A DNA stretch of 64,000 nucleotides from Hymenobacter chitinivorans DSM 11115 (GTDB taxonomy: Bacteria > Bacteroidota > Bacteroidia > Cytophagales > Hymenobacteraceae). Location: NCBI RefSeq assembly GCF_002797555.1, contig NZ_PGFA01000004.1:1-64000 (forward strand), given 5' to 3'. Below the pieces are notes generated by a model. That model was not told the origin of the DNA. It did not search any database and was given only the letters and a program-made list of their open reading frames with translations. The stretch's first letter is position 1, and every line of letters starts with the position of its first letter. Positions 33,888 through 41,760 of the stretch are shown piece by piece. Made by a program: the position numbers and the translations under genes.

Positions 33888-36800
33888 ATGAACTACCCCG
33901 AATACAAGCAGCCGCTCAACTACGGCCAGGTCGGCACCGATATCCTGGCGTGGTGGAAGCAGAACGGCATCTTTGAGAAAAGCGTGAGCACCCGGGAAGG
34001 GCAGCCCACCTTCGTGTTTTATGAAGGCCCCCCATCGGCCAACGGCGCGCCCGGCATTCACCACGTCATGGCCCGCACCGTGAAGGACATCTTCTGCCGC
34101 TACCAGACCCTGCTGGGCAAGCAGGTGTCGCGCAAGGGCGGCTGGGACACCCACGGCCTGCCCATCGAGTTGCAGGTGGAAAAGGAGCTGGGCATCACCA
34201 AGGAGGATATCGGCAAGAAAATCAGCATCGAGGAGTACAACCAGCGCTGCCGCGAAACGGTCATGCGCTTCAAGGCCCAGTGGGACGACCTCACCGAGAA
34301 AATGGGCTATTGGGTGGACCTCGACGACCCCTACATCACCTTCGAGCCCGAGTACATCGAAAGCTGCTGGGCCCTGCTCAAAAAGCTCTACGACAAGGGC
34401 CTGCTCTACAAAGGCTACACCATCCAGCCCTACTCGCCGGCGGCAGGAACCGGCCTCAGCTCGCACGAGCTGAACCAACCCGGCACGTATCGGGACGTCA
34501 AGGACACGACCATCGTGGCCCAGTTCAAGGTGAAGCAGGATGAGAAATCAACCCAACTGTTTGCCGGCCTGGGCGAGGTTCCGACCTACATCCTGGCTTG
34601 GACTACTACGCCCTGGACTTTGCCGGCCAACACTGGTCTGGCCGTGGGCAAAAACATCAGCTACGTGCTGGTTCGCACCTTCAACCCTTACACCTACGCG
34701 CCCATCCGGGTCGTTTTGGCCGAGGCGTTGGTGGGTCGTCATTTCTCCGAGAAAGGCAAAGACGCGTCCCTGGAAGACTACCAAGCCGGCGACAAAGTGC
34801 TGCCCTGGCGCATCGAAGCCACGTTCAAAGGCTCTGACCTCGTCGGGGTCAACTACGAGCGGCTCTTTGGCCACGACAAGGGCTTTCCGGCCTTTGAAGG
34901 CGAGGAGCGCGCCTTCCGCGTTATCAACGGCGACTTCGTAACCACCGAAGACGGTACCGGCATCGTGCACATTTCGCCCACCTTCGGCGCGGATGACTTC
35001 CGCGCCGCGGCCCTGGCCGACGTGCCCGCACTGATGGTAATGGACGACGAAGGCAAGCTGGGCCCCATCGTGGACCGCACCGGCCGCTACGTGGCCCAGA
35101 TGGGTGAATTTGGGGGCCGTTGGGTGAAAAACTACGACGGGCACGACCAGAGCGGCGCCGACTACAAAACCCTCGACGAAAGCATTGCCATCCGCATGAA
35201 AGGCGACGGCACGGCCTTCAAAGTGGAGAAGTACGAGCACACCTACCCCCACTGCTGGCGCACCGACAAGCCCGTGCTCTACTACCCGCTCGACTCCTGG
35301 TTTATCAAGACCACGGCGGTGAAAGACCGGCTCATCGAGCTCAACAAAACCATCAACTGGAAGCCCGAAAGCACCGGTACTGGCCGCTTTGGCAACTGGC
35401 TGGAAAACCTGGTCGACTGGAACCTGAGCCGCTCCCGCTACTGGGGCACGCCCCTGCCCATCTGGCGCAGTCAGGACGGCTCCGAGGAAATCTGCATCGG
35501 CTCCATCGAGCAGCTCAGCGCCGAAATTGACAAGGCCGTAGCCGCCGAAATCATGACCCACAACCCCTACAAAAAGGTGGATGGCAACTGGGTTATGGCC
35601 AGCAGCCTAACAACTGACAACGAGCAACAGACAACTAAAATCGACCTGCACCGGCCCTACGTGGACGATATTTTCCTGGTAAGCCCCACCGGCCAGGCCA
35701 TGTACCGCGAAACCGACCTCATCGACGTGTGGTTCGACAGCGGCGCCATGCCCTACGCCCAGTGGCACTACCCGCTGGAAAACAAGGACGTGTTTGAGCG
35801 GAATTTCCCGGCCGACTTCATTGCCGAAGGCGTGGACCAAACCCGCGGCTGGTTCTTCACTTTGCACGCCCTGGGCGTGATGCTGGAGGATTCCGTGGCC
35901 TTCAAGAACGTCATGGCCAACGGCCTGGTGCTGGACAAGAACGGCAACAAGATGAGCAAGCGCCTCGGCAATGCCGTGGACCCGTTTGCTACCATCAGCC
36001 AGTACGGCCCCGACGCCACCCGCTGGTACATGATTGCCAACGCCCAGCCCTGGGACAACCTCAAATTCGACCTGGCCGGCATTACGGAGGTGCAACGCCG
36101 CTTCTTCGGTACGCTCTTCAACACCTACTCGTTCTACTCGCTCTACGCCAACCTCGACGGCTTCCAGGCCACCGAAACCGGCCGCGTGCCCCACGCCGAG
36201 CTCAGCGAGCTGGACCGCTGGATACTGTCGAAGCTCCAGTCTCTCATCCTCGAAGTGCGCGGCTACTACGACGGTTACGACCCGACCAAGGCGGCCCGCG
36301 CCATCCAGGATTTCGTGACGGATCAGCTCTCCAACTGGCACGTGCGCCTCTCGCGCCGCCGTTTCTGGAAGGGCGAGCTGACTACCGACAAGCGCGCCGC
36401 CTACGAAACCCTGCAGGAATGCCTCGTGACCGTGGCTCAGCTCATGGCTCCCATTGCGCCTTTCTTCGCCGAATGGCTCTACAAGAACATGACCGACGGC
36501 CTGCGCCAGGAAGGCAACGCCCAGCGCTGGACCGCCGAATCGGTGCACCTGACGCTGCTCGTGGAGGCCGATGAAACCCGTATCGACAAGGCCCTGGAGG
36601 AGCGGATGGAGCTGGCCCAGCGCATTTCTTCGCTCACGCACTCCTTGCGGAAGAAGTCGGTGCTGAAGGTGCGCCAGCCGCTGCAGCGCATCCTAGTGCC
36701 CGTATTGAACGACACCACGCGCGAACAGGTCGGCAAGGTCGAAGATTTGATCTGCGCCGAGGTGAACGTGAAGCACGTGGAGTTCCTCGACGATACCAGC

Positions 36801-37337
36801 GGGGTGCTGGTGAAGTCGGTGAAGCCCAATTTTAAGCGTCTGGGCCAGCAATACGGACCCAAATTGAAGGTGGTAGGCGCCCGGATTCAGCAGATGACGG
36901 CCGAGGAAATCAGCACGCTCGAAAAAACCGGGCAGCTGGCCGTCGAAATCGAGGGCGAAACCTACACCCTGGCTCCCGACGACGTGGAAATCCGCACCGA
37001 TGACTTGCCCGGCTGGCTCGTGGCCACCGACGGCCCCCTCACCGTGGCCCTCGACGTGACCCTGACCGACGAGCTGCGCCAGGAAGGTGTGGCCCGCGAA
37101 TTGGTCAACCGCCTGCAGAACCTGCGCAAGGACAGCGGCCTGGAAGTGCAGGACAAAATCCGGGTGACCCTGCAGCAGCAACCCGAGCTGGAAGCCGCCG
37201 TGCAGTCCTTCGGCAGCTACATCCGGGAGGAAATTCAGGCCCTGGCGCTGGATTTCGCGCCCGAAATCAGCGGCGGTTCGGTGCTCGAATTCGACGAGTA
37301 TTCGGTGCCCGTGCAGCTGGAAGTCGCAAACGGCTGA
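33888..37337 (+). CDS. ileS: Isoleucyl-tRNA synthetase
   Basis: A 1149-residue class I synthetase that charges tRNA-Ile and edits Val. The HIGH motif is GIHHVMART (~57) within PPSANGAPGIHHVMA. The CP1 editing domain has AWTTTPWTLPANT (~245). The KMSKS motif is NKMSKRLG (~687) and the C-terminal anticodon-binding region is complete. It is the eukaryote-like (type 2) long form common in Bacteroidota. At residues ~571-584 a stretch LTTDNEQQTTK is encoded by 7-bp repeats (35609-35636). The start is ATG 33888; the upstream TTG at 33867 is less likely. Confidence 0.95.
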   Translation: MNYPEYKQPLNYGQVGTDILAWWKQNGIFEKSVSTREGQPTFVFYEGPPSANGAPGIHHVMARTVKDIFCRYQTLLGKQVSRKGGWDTHGLPIELQVEKELGITKEDIGKKISIEEYNQRCRETVMRFKAQWDDLTEKMGYWVDLDDPYITFEPEYIESCWALLKKLYDKGLLYKGYTIQPYSPAAGTGLSSHELNQPGTYRDVKDTTIVAQFKVKQDEKSTQLFAGLGEVPTYILAWTTTPWTLPANTGLAVGKNISYVLVRTFNPYTYAPIRVVLAEALVGRHFSEKGKDASLEDYQAGDKVLPWRIEATFKGSDLVGVNYERLFGHDKGFPAFEGEERAFRVINGDFVTTEDGTGIVHISPTFGADDFRAAALADVPALMVMDDEGKLGPIVDRTGRYVAQMGEFGGRWVKNYDGHDQSGADYKTLDESIAIRMKGDGTAFKVEKYEHTYPHCWRTDKPVLYYPLDSWFIKTTAVKDRLIELNKTINWKPESTGTGRFGNWLENLVDWNLSRSRYWGTPLPIWRSQDGSEEICIGSIEQLSAEIDKAVAAEIMTHNPYKKVDGNWVMASSLTTDNEQQTTKIDLHRPYVDDIFLVSPTGQAMYRETDLIDVWFDSGAMPYAQWHYPLENKDVFERNFPADFIAEGVDQTRGWFFTLHALGVMLEDSVAFKNVMANGLVLDKNGNKMSKRLGNAVDPFATISQYGPDATRWYMIANAQPWDNLKFDLAGITEVQRRFFGTLFNTYSFYSLYANLDGFQATETGRVPHAELSELDRWILSKLQSLILEVRGYYDGYDPTKAARAIQDFVTDQLSNWHVRLSRRRFWKGELTTDKRAAYETLQECLVTVAQLMAPIAPFFAEWLYKNMTDGLRQEGNAQRWTAESVHLTLLVEADETRIDKALEERMELAQRISSLTHSLRKKSVLKVRQPLQRILVPVLNDTTREQVGKVEDLICAEVNVKHVEFLDDTSGVLVKSVKPNFKRLGQQYGPKLKVVGARIQQMTAEEISTLEKTGQLAVEIEGETYTLAPDDVEIRTDDLPGWLVATDGPLTVALDVTLTDELRQEGVARELVNRLQNLRKDSGLEVQDKIRVTLQQQPELEAAVQSFGSYIREEIQALALDFAPEISGGSVLEFDEYSVPVQLEVANG
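35609..35636. repeat. Heptanucleotide array inside ileS
   Basis: AACAACT, GACAACG, AGCAACA, GACAACT: four 7-bp units within the reading frame, encoding part of LTTDNEQQTTK. This is Asn/Thr/Gln-rich sequence in an otherwise normal synthetase and lies just before HRPYVDDIFL. The array looks like an in-frame insertion of repeat DNA. Confidence 0.75.
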
Positions 37338-37345
37338 GCCTAAGG

Positions 37346-37380
37346 TGCCAACCGATTCTTTCAACAGGTCGGTTGGCACA
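37346..37380 (+). terminator. Hairpin after ileS
   Basis: An 11-bp perfect stem (GTGCCAACCGA at 37346-37356 with TCGGTTGGCAC at 37370-37380) 9 bp after the ileS stop. There is no T-run, so termination strength is uncertain. Confidence 0.5.
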
Positions 37381-37564
37381 CCGGCGCACAAAGCATTTCG
37401 GCAGGTCCCGAAATCGGTTCAAAAGGGCACAAAACGCCCGAAAAATATATACCAGAGGGCCGGAGCAAGGCTTGGGCTTACCGCACCGGAAAGTCTAAAA
37501 TTCTTCGTCACTTTGTACCCGGAGAGGGGAGAGGTTCCGAAGCTGACACTACGTCAGCCCGAAG

Positions 37565-37599
37565 TCTCACTTCTCACTTCTAACCTCTCACTTCTCAGA
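37565..37599. repeat. Heptanucleotide array upstream of lspA
   Basis: TCTCACT, TCTCACT, TCTAACC, TCTCACT, TCTCAGA: five 7-bp units ending right at the lspA ATG (37601). GGAGAGG repeated twice at 37521-37534 may be a further decayed part. It overlaps where a ribosome-binding site would lie, so lspA translation must begin without a normal one. Confidence 0.85.
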
Positions 37600-37600
37600 A

Positions 37601-38248
37601 ATGAAGTACTGGAAATACTACCTGCTGGCGTTGCTGGTCATCATCATCGACCAACTCTCGAAGTGGGCCGTGCACACCTACATGCAGCCGGGCATGGCGG
37701 GCGAAATTTCCCTGTTCGGCGACTGGGGCAAGCTTCATTATACGCTCAATCCGGGCATGGCTTTCGGCGTGGAACTGCCGCCGCCCTACGGCAAAATCCT
37801 GCTGACCAGCTTCCGGCTCGTGGCCATGGTGGGCATCAGCTACTACATCTACAAGCTGTGGCAGCGCCGGGCCGCTCCTGGCTTCATTGCCTGCGTAGCC
37901 CTGATTCTGGGCGGGGCCGTCGGCAACCTGGTTGACTCGATTTTCTACGGCATCATCTACGACAACGCTCCGTTTGGCGTGCCCACGCCCTGGTTTCACG
38001 GCCAGGTTATCGACATGCTGTTCGTCGACTTCCCCGACGGGTTTTTTCCCATTTCCTGGCCGCTGGTAGGAGGGAAGGTCATCCCCGACTTCCCCATCTT
38101 CAACATTGCCGACTCTTGCATTTTCATCGGCGTCGTGCTGATTCTGCTCAATCAGAACCGGTTTTTCGCCGAAGAACACGCCGCAAACCAAGTTGCCGAA
38201 GACGCCGAAGTGCCCCGCCGCGACGCCGAAACGCCGGAAGTGGTATAG
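37601..38248 (+). CDS. lspA: Lipoprotein signal peptidase (signal peptidase II)
   Basis: A 215-residue inner-membrane aspartyl protease that cleaves the signal peptide of lipid-modified prolipoproteins. It has four helices. The first ends in IIIDQLSKWAV. The catalytic Asp residues are in GGAVGNLVDSIFYG (~110) and FNIADSCIFIGV (~170), and NPGMAFG (~48) is the conserved substrate-side block. A C-terminal hydrophilic extension (AEEHAANQVAEDAEVPRRDAETPEVV) is not part of the family core. The many lipoproteins in the window (for example 7769, 23690, 59714) are its likely substrates. Confidence 0.95.
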   Translation: MKYWKYYLLALLVIIIDQLSKWAVHTYMQPGMAGEISLFGDWGKLHYTLNPGMAFGVELPPPYGKILLTSFRLVAMVGISYYIYKLWQRRAAPGFIACVALILGGAVGNLVDSIFYGIIYDNAPFGVPTPWFHGQVIDMLFVDFPDGFFPISWPLVGGKVIPDFPIFNIADSCIFIGVVLILLNQNRFFAEEHAANQVAEDAEVPRRDAETPEVV

Positions 38249-38268
38249 AACAAGCCTTTTAAAAATTG

Positions 38269-38303
38269 AAAAGCCCGCTGGATTGCTCCAGCGGGCTTTT
38301 TTT
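38269..38303 (+). terminator. Rho-independent terminator after lspA
   Basis: AAAAGCCCGCTGG, loop, CCAGCGGGCTTTTTTT, 21 bp after the lspA stop at 38248. Confidence 0.92.
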
Positions 38304-38306
38304 ATA

Positions 38307-38382
38307 GTAGCGCGAACTTTGTAGTTCGCGGGTCAGAACGACCAACCGGCGCGGGCCACGCGAACTACAAAGTTCGCGCTAC
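38307..38382. repeat. Inverted-repeat element C (nested hairpins)
   Basis: Two 24-bp arms (38307-38330 and 38359-38382) are perfect inverted copies around a 28-bp centre. Each arm is itself a hairpin GCGAACT-N4-AGTTCGC. The layout is the same as in elements A and B but the sequence is unrelated. It lies between the lspA terminator and the convergent aldo/keto reductase gene. Confidence 0.87.
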
Positions 38383-38390
38383 GGGCTTGC

Positions 38391-39377
38391 TTACCACGTA
38401 TAATGCACCAGCGGCCGGATTCGCTCATCGTAAATGGCCCGCACCTGCTGCATCTGCTCGTCGGTAATAGCCGGTAGCTCGGCCGCCTTCAGATTTGATT
38501 CCAGCTGGCTGGGCTTGGAAGCGCCGGGAATTACGCAGCTGACTTCGTCAAACATCAGCACCCAGCGCAGGGCCACGGGTGCCAGGTTGGGCTGGTCGGG
38601 AAATACTTTTTTAAGCGCTTCTACGGCCTCCAGGCCCACTTCGTAGTCAACCCCCGAGAAAGTCTCTCCTTTGTCGAAGGCGGCCCCTTCCCGGTTGAAT
38701 TGGCGGTGGTCGTCGGGGGAGAAGGTGGTTTCTCTCGAAAACTTGCCCGTGAGCAGGCCGCTGGCCAGTGGCACCCGCACAATCAGGCCCACGTTGTGGC
38801 GCTTGGCTTCCGCAAACAGCAGCTCCTGGGGGCGCTGCCGGAACATGTTGAAGATGAGCTGAATGGAGCACACGTTCGGAAAAGTCAACGCCTTGAGGCC
38901 TTCTTCCACTTTTTCCACGCTCACACCCAGGTGCCGGATCTTGCCTTCCTGCTTGAGCCGGTCGAATACCTCGAAGATTTCGGGGCGGTAATACACCTCG
39001 GTAGGCGGGCAGTGGAGCTGAATCAAATCGATGGTGTCGAGCTGCATATTGCGCAGGCTCTGCTCCACGAATCGGCGCAGCACTTCGGGCTGGTAGGCCT
39101 CCGCGGTGTGGGGCTGCAGCTGCCGGCCGCACTTGGTGGCCACGTACACCTGCTCCGAGCGGCTGCGCACGAGCCGGCCCACGGCTTTTTCACTCTCGCC
39201 GTCGCCGTACACGTCGGCCGTGTCGATGAAGTTGATGCCGCTATCCACGGCGGCGTTTAGAATCTGGTCGGCGTTTTCGTGGCTGAACGGGTCGCCCCAT
39301 TTGCCACCCACCTGCCAGGTGCCCAGGCTGATTTCGGAAACGGAAAGGTCAGTTTTGCCTAGTTTGCGGTACTGCAT
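38391..39377 (-). CDS. Aldo/keto reductase
   Basis: A 328-residue NADPH-dependent reductase with the (beta/alpha)8 fold. The catalytic tetrad is visible: Asp and Tyr in FIDTADVYGDGESE (~47-56), Lys in VYVATKCG (~83) and His in LIQLHCPP (~121). The C-terminal NADP-binding loop has ASKPSQLESNLKAAEL. Family members reduce aldehydes and ketones, and the substrate is not predictable. The start is ATG 39377. Upstream is a divergent promoter region shared with the ABC gene at 39502. Confidence 0.92.
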   Translation of the reverse strand: MQYRKLGKTDLSVSEISLGTWQVGGKWGDPFSHENADQILNAAVDSGINFIDTADVYGDGESEKAVGRLVRSRSEQVYVATKCGRQLQPHTAEAYQPEVLRRFVEQSLRNMQLDTIDLIQLHCPPTEVYYRPEIFEVFDRLKQEGKIRHLGVSVEKVEEGLKALTFPNVCSIQLIFNMFRQRPQELLFAEAKRHNVGLIVRVPLASGLLTGKFSRETTFSPDDHRQFNREGAAFDKGETFSGVDYEVGLEAVEALKKVFPDQPNLAPVALRWVLMFDEVSCVIPGASKPSQLESNLKAAELPAITDEQMQQVRAIYDERIRPLVHYTW

Positions 39378-39501
39378 ACGTGCGTAGAAGTAGGGTTTGG
39401 AGTCTGTTTTAAGCTGAATAAGCCTTACGTAAGCCTTGGCCGGCAAGCTACGCCCCGCCTGCCTATCTTTACCGATTATCGTCTCTGAATTCCCGTTTGC
39501 C

Positions 39502-41403
39502 GTGCCTGAGCCCATTCTGTCCGTCCGCAACCTGACCATCGACTTCCGTTCCCACCGCGGCGACGTGCGGGCCGTGCAGGACGTGTCCTTCGACCTGCAC
39601 CGGGGCGAAACCGTGGCCATCGTGGGCGAATCCGGTTCGGGCAAGTCGGTAACCTCCCTGGCTTTGATGGGCCTGATTCCGATGCCGCCCGGCCGGATTG
39701 CCAGCGGCACAGCCCGGTTTCACTCCGAGGCCCTGGGCGAAGTCGATTTGCTCCAGCTCCCGGATCAGCAGCTGCAAAAAGTGCGCGGCAACGACATCAG
39801 CATGATTTTTCAGGAGCCGATGACCTCTCTGAACCCGGTCTACACCTGCGGCAGCCAGGTGGTGGAAGCCTTGCGCCTGCACACCACGCTTACGCAGAAA
39901 GAAGCCGAGGCCCGCACCGTGGAGCTGTTTCGCATGGCTCAGTTGCCCCGGCCCGAGAAAATCCTGACCAGCTACCCCCACGAAATCAGCGGGGGCCAGA
40001 AGCAGCGCGTGATGATTGCCATGGCGATGGCCTGCAACCCGGCCATCCTCATTGCCGACGAGCCCACCACCGCCCTCGACGTCACGGTGCAGGCTCGCAT
40101 GCTCCAGCTCATCGACGAGCTGCGCCGCCAGCACAACACGGCCGTGCTCTTCATCACCCATGATTTGGGCGTGGTGGCCGAAATTGCCGACCGGATTCTG
40201 GTCATGTACCGCGGCCGGGTGGTGGAGCAGGGCCGAGTGCTCGACATCTTCACCAATCCCCAGCATCCCTACACCAAAGGCCTGCTGGCCTGCCGGCCCA
40301 AACTGTCGGTGGGGAAGACGCGCCTGCCCGTCGTGGCCGATTTTATGACCGAAGACGCCGAGGGTAACCTCGTGGAAAAACTCGCGCGTTCCACGCCGGA
40401 AAGCTCAACTATTGCCGTAACTGCTACCTCTGATAACATTTCTGTTGAAACCACCAAAACGTTCCCCGTGGAACAAAATGAGGCGGTTTTAGCTGGCGAA
40501 ACGAAAGGGGAGGTGCTCAATCAAGCCCTAGCGGCCGAGGCTTCCAGCGGGGCTTCAGCTGCCGGCTCCGACCCGCTCTTACGGGTTGAAAACCTGAACG
40601 TCCACTTTCCCATTCGCAAGGGCTTCTTCAACCGCAAGCCCGAGTTCGTGCGAGCCGTGGACGGGGTTAGCTTCGACATCTTCCGGGGCGAAACTGTGGG
40701 CTTGGTAGGGGAGTCGGGCTGCGGCAAGACTACCCTGGGTCGGGCTCTTTTGCGGCTGGTGGAACCAACGTCGGGCCGCATTCTGTTCGAAGAAACGGAC
40801 CTGGCCACGCTGCCCGCTGGCGAGCTGCGCAAACGGCGCAAGGAATTCCAGATGGTCTTTCAGGATCCTTACGCGGCCCTCAACCCCATGCTGACCGTGG
40901 GCGAGGCCATCCTGGAGCCGATGCGGGTGCATAATGTGGGCGGCACGAAGCAAGAGCAAAAAAATCGGGTGCTGGAGCTGCTGCGCACCGTGGGCCTCAA
41001 GGAAGAGCACTACCTGCGCTACCCGCACGAATTCTCGGGCGGCCAACGCCAGCGGATCTGCATTGCCCGGGCCCTGGCCCTGCAGCCCAAGTGCATCGTC
41101 TGCGACGAGTCGGTGTCGGCCCTCGACGTATCGGTGCAGGCCCAGGTGCTGAATCTGCTTAACCAGCTCAAGCGCGACTTCGGCATCACTTACCTCTTCA
41201 TCACCCACGATTTGTCAGTGGCCCGCTTCATGTCCGACCGACTCTTGGTGATGAGTCAGGGCCAGATTGTGGAAAGCGGCCCGGCCGCCGAGGTCTACGC
41301 CAACCCCCGGCACGACTACACTAAGCAGCTGCTGGCCGCCATTCCCAAAGACGAGCCCAGTGACATTCGCGCCGCTGTGGCCCGCCGGGCCGTGGAAGCG
41401 TAG
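39502..41403 (+). CDS. Oligopeptide/dipeptide ABC transporter, fused OppD-OppF-type ATPase
   Basis: A 633-residue protein with two complete ABC ATPase domains. The first has Walker A GESGSGKS (~41), signature SGGQKQR (~163) and Walker B ILIADEPTTALD (~182). The second has GESGCGKT (~403), SGGQRQR (~512) and CIVCDESVSALD (~533, DES in place of DEP). A Ser/Thr/Glu/Ala-rich linker of ~75 residues joins them. Such fusions resemble GsiA and YejF and energise peptide uptake. No permease or binding-protein gene adjoins. I choose GTG 39502 because homology begins at PEPILSVRNL; TATCTTTA lies 35 bp upstream. Confidence 0.9.
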   Translation: MPEPILSVRNLTIDFRSHRGDVRAVQDVSFDLHRGETVAIVGESGSGKSVTSLALMGLIPMPPGRIASGTARFHSEALGEVDLLQLPDQQLQKVRGNDISMIFQEPMTSLNPVYTCGSQVVEALRLHTTLTQKEAEARTVELFRMAQLPRPEKILTSYPHEISGGQKQRVMIAMAMACNPAILIADEPTTALDVTVQARMLQLIDELRRQHNTAVLFITHDLGVVAEIADRILVMYRGRVVEQGRVLDIFTNPQHPYTKGLLACRPKLSVGKTRLPVVADFMTEDAEGNLVEKLARSTPESSTIAVTATSDNISVETTKTFPVEQNEAVLAGETKGEVLNQALAAEASSGASAAGSDPLLRVENLNVHFPIRKGFFNRKPEFVRAVDGVSFDIFRGETVGLVGESGCGKTTLGRALLRLVEPTSGRILFEETDLATLPAGELRKRRKEFQMVFQDPYAALNPMLTVGEAILEPMRVHNVGGTKQEQKNRVLELLRTVGLKEEHYLRYPHEFSGGQRQRICIARALALQPKCIVCDESVSALDVSVQAQVLNLLNQLKRDFGITYLFITHDLSVARFMSDRLLVMSQGQIVESGPAAEVYANPRHDYTKQLLAAIPKDEPSDIRAAVARRAVEA

Positions 41404-41760
41404 GGGAGAGTTGAAGCAAAATCATCCGAACGTCATTCCGAGCCGGCCGAGGAATCTCGCGTGCTGACGTTGCTTACTGCTGCTCTGCTGAGCATGACAG
41501 ATCCTGGTATTACTTTACGCACCGCCTAACTACTATCATATCAGTCTGTCGCTATTTCTTAACCTTCCCGCATATAGTTCTTCTCGAATTTATTCCGTAT
41601 TATCCCTTGTCTGCCGCGCTAAAGCTTTTTGGCCGCGGCCAAAACCCGGCCGCCTGGGCCGCGTTAATTCACCCTCAACCCCGCGCCTGAACCGGCGTAC
41701 TTTCCTTTTACCTGCGCCGCCTGCGAAACCGAAAACAACTGGCGGCACCCTTATTTTCTA
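41404..41760. other. Intergenic region before rnr with one repeat fragment
   Basis: About 357 bp without a gene. CGTCATTCCGAG at 41431, continuing GCCGGCCGAGGAATCTCGCG, looks like one arm of a dispersed repeat of the type common in Hymenobacter, with no second arm nearby. GGCCGCGGCC near 41631 is a 10-bp palindrome. TACTTTCC near 41699 is a weak -7-like element for rnr. Confidence 0.45.

Noticed and set aside
40460..40475. Second parS site
   Set aside because: CGTTCCCCGTGGAACA has only 13 of 16 matches, lies inside a gene, and the palindrome core is changed. I mention it as a finding with low weight and do not annotate it.
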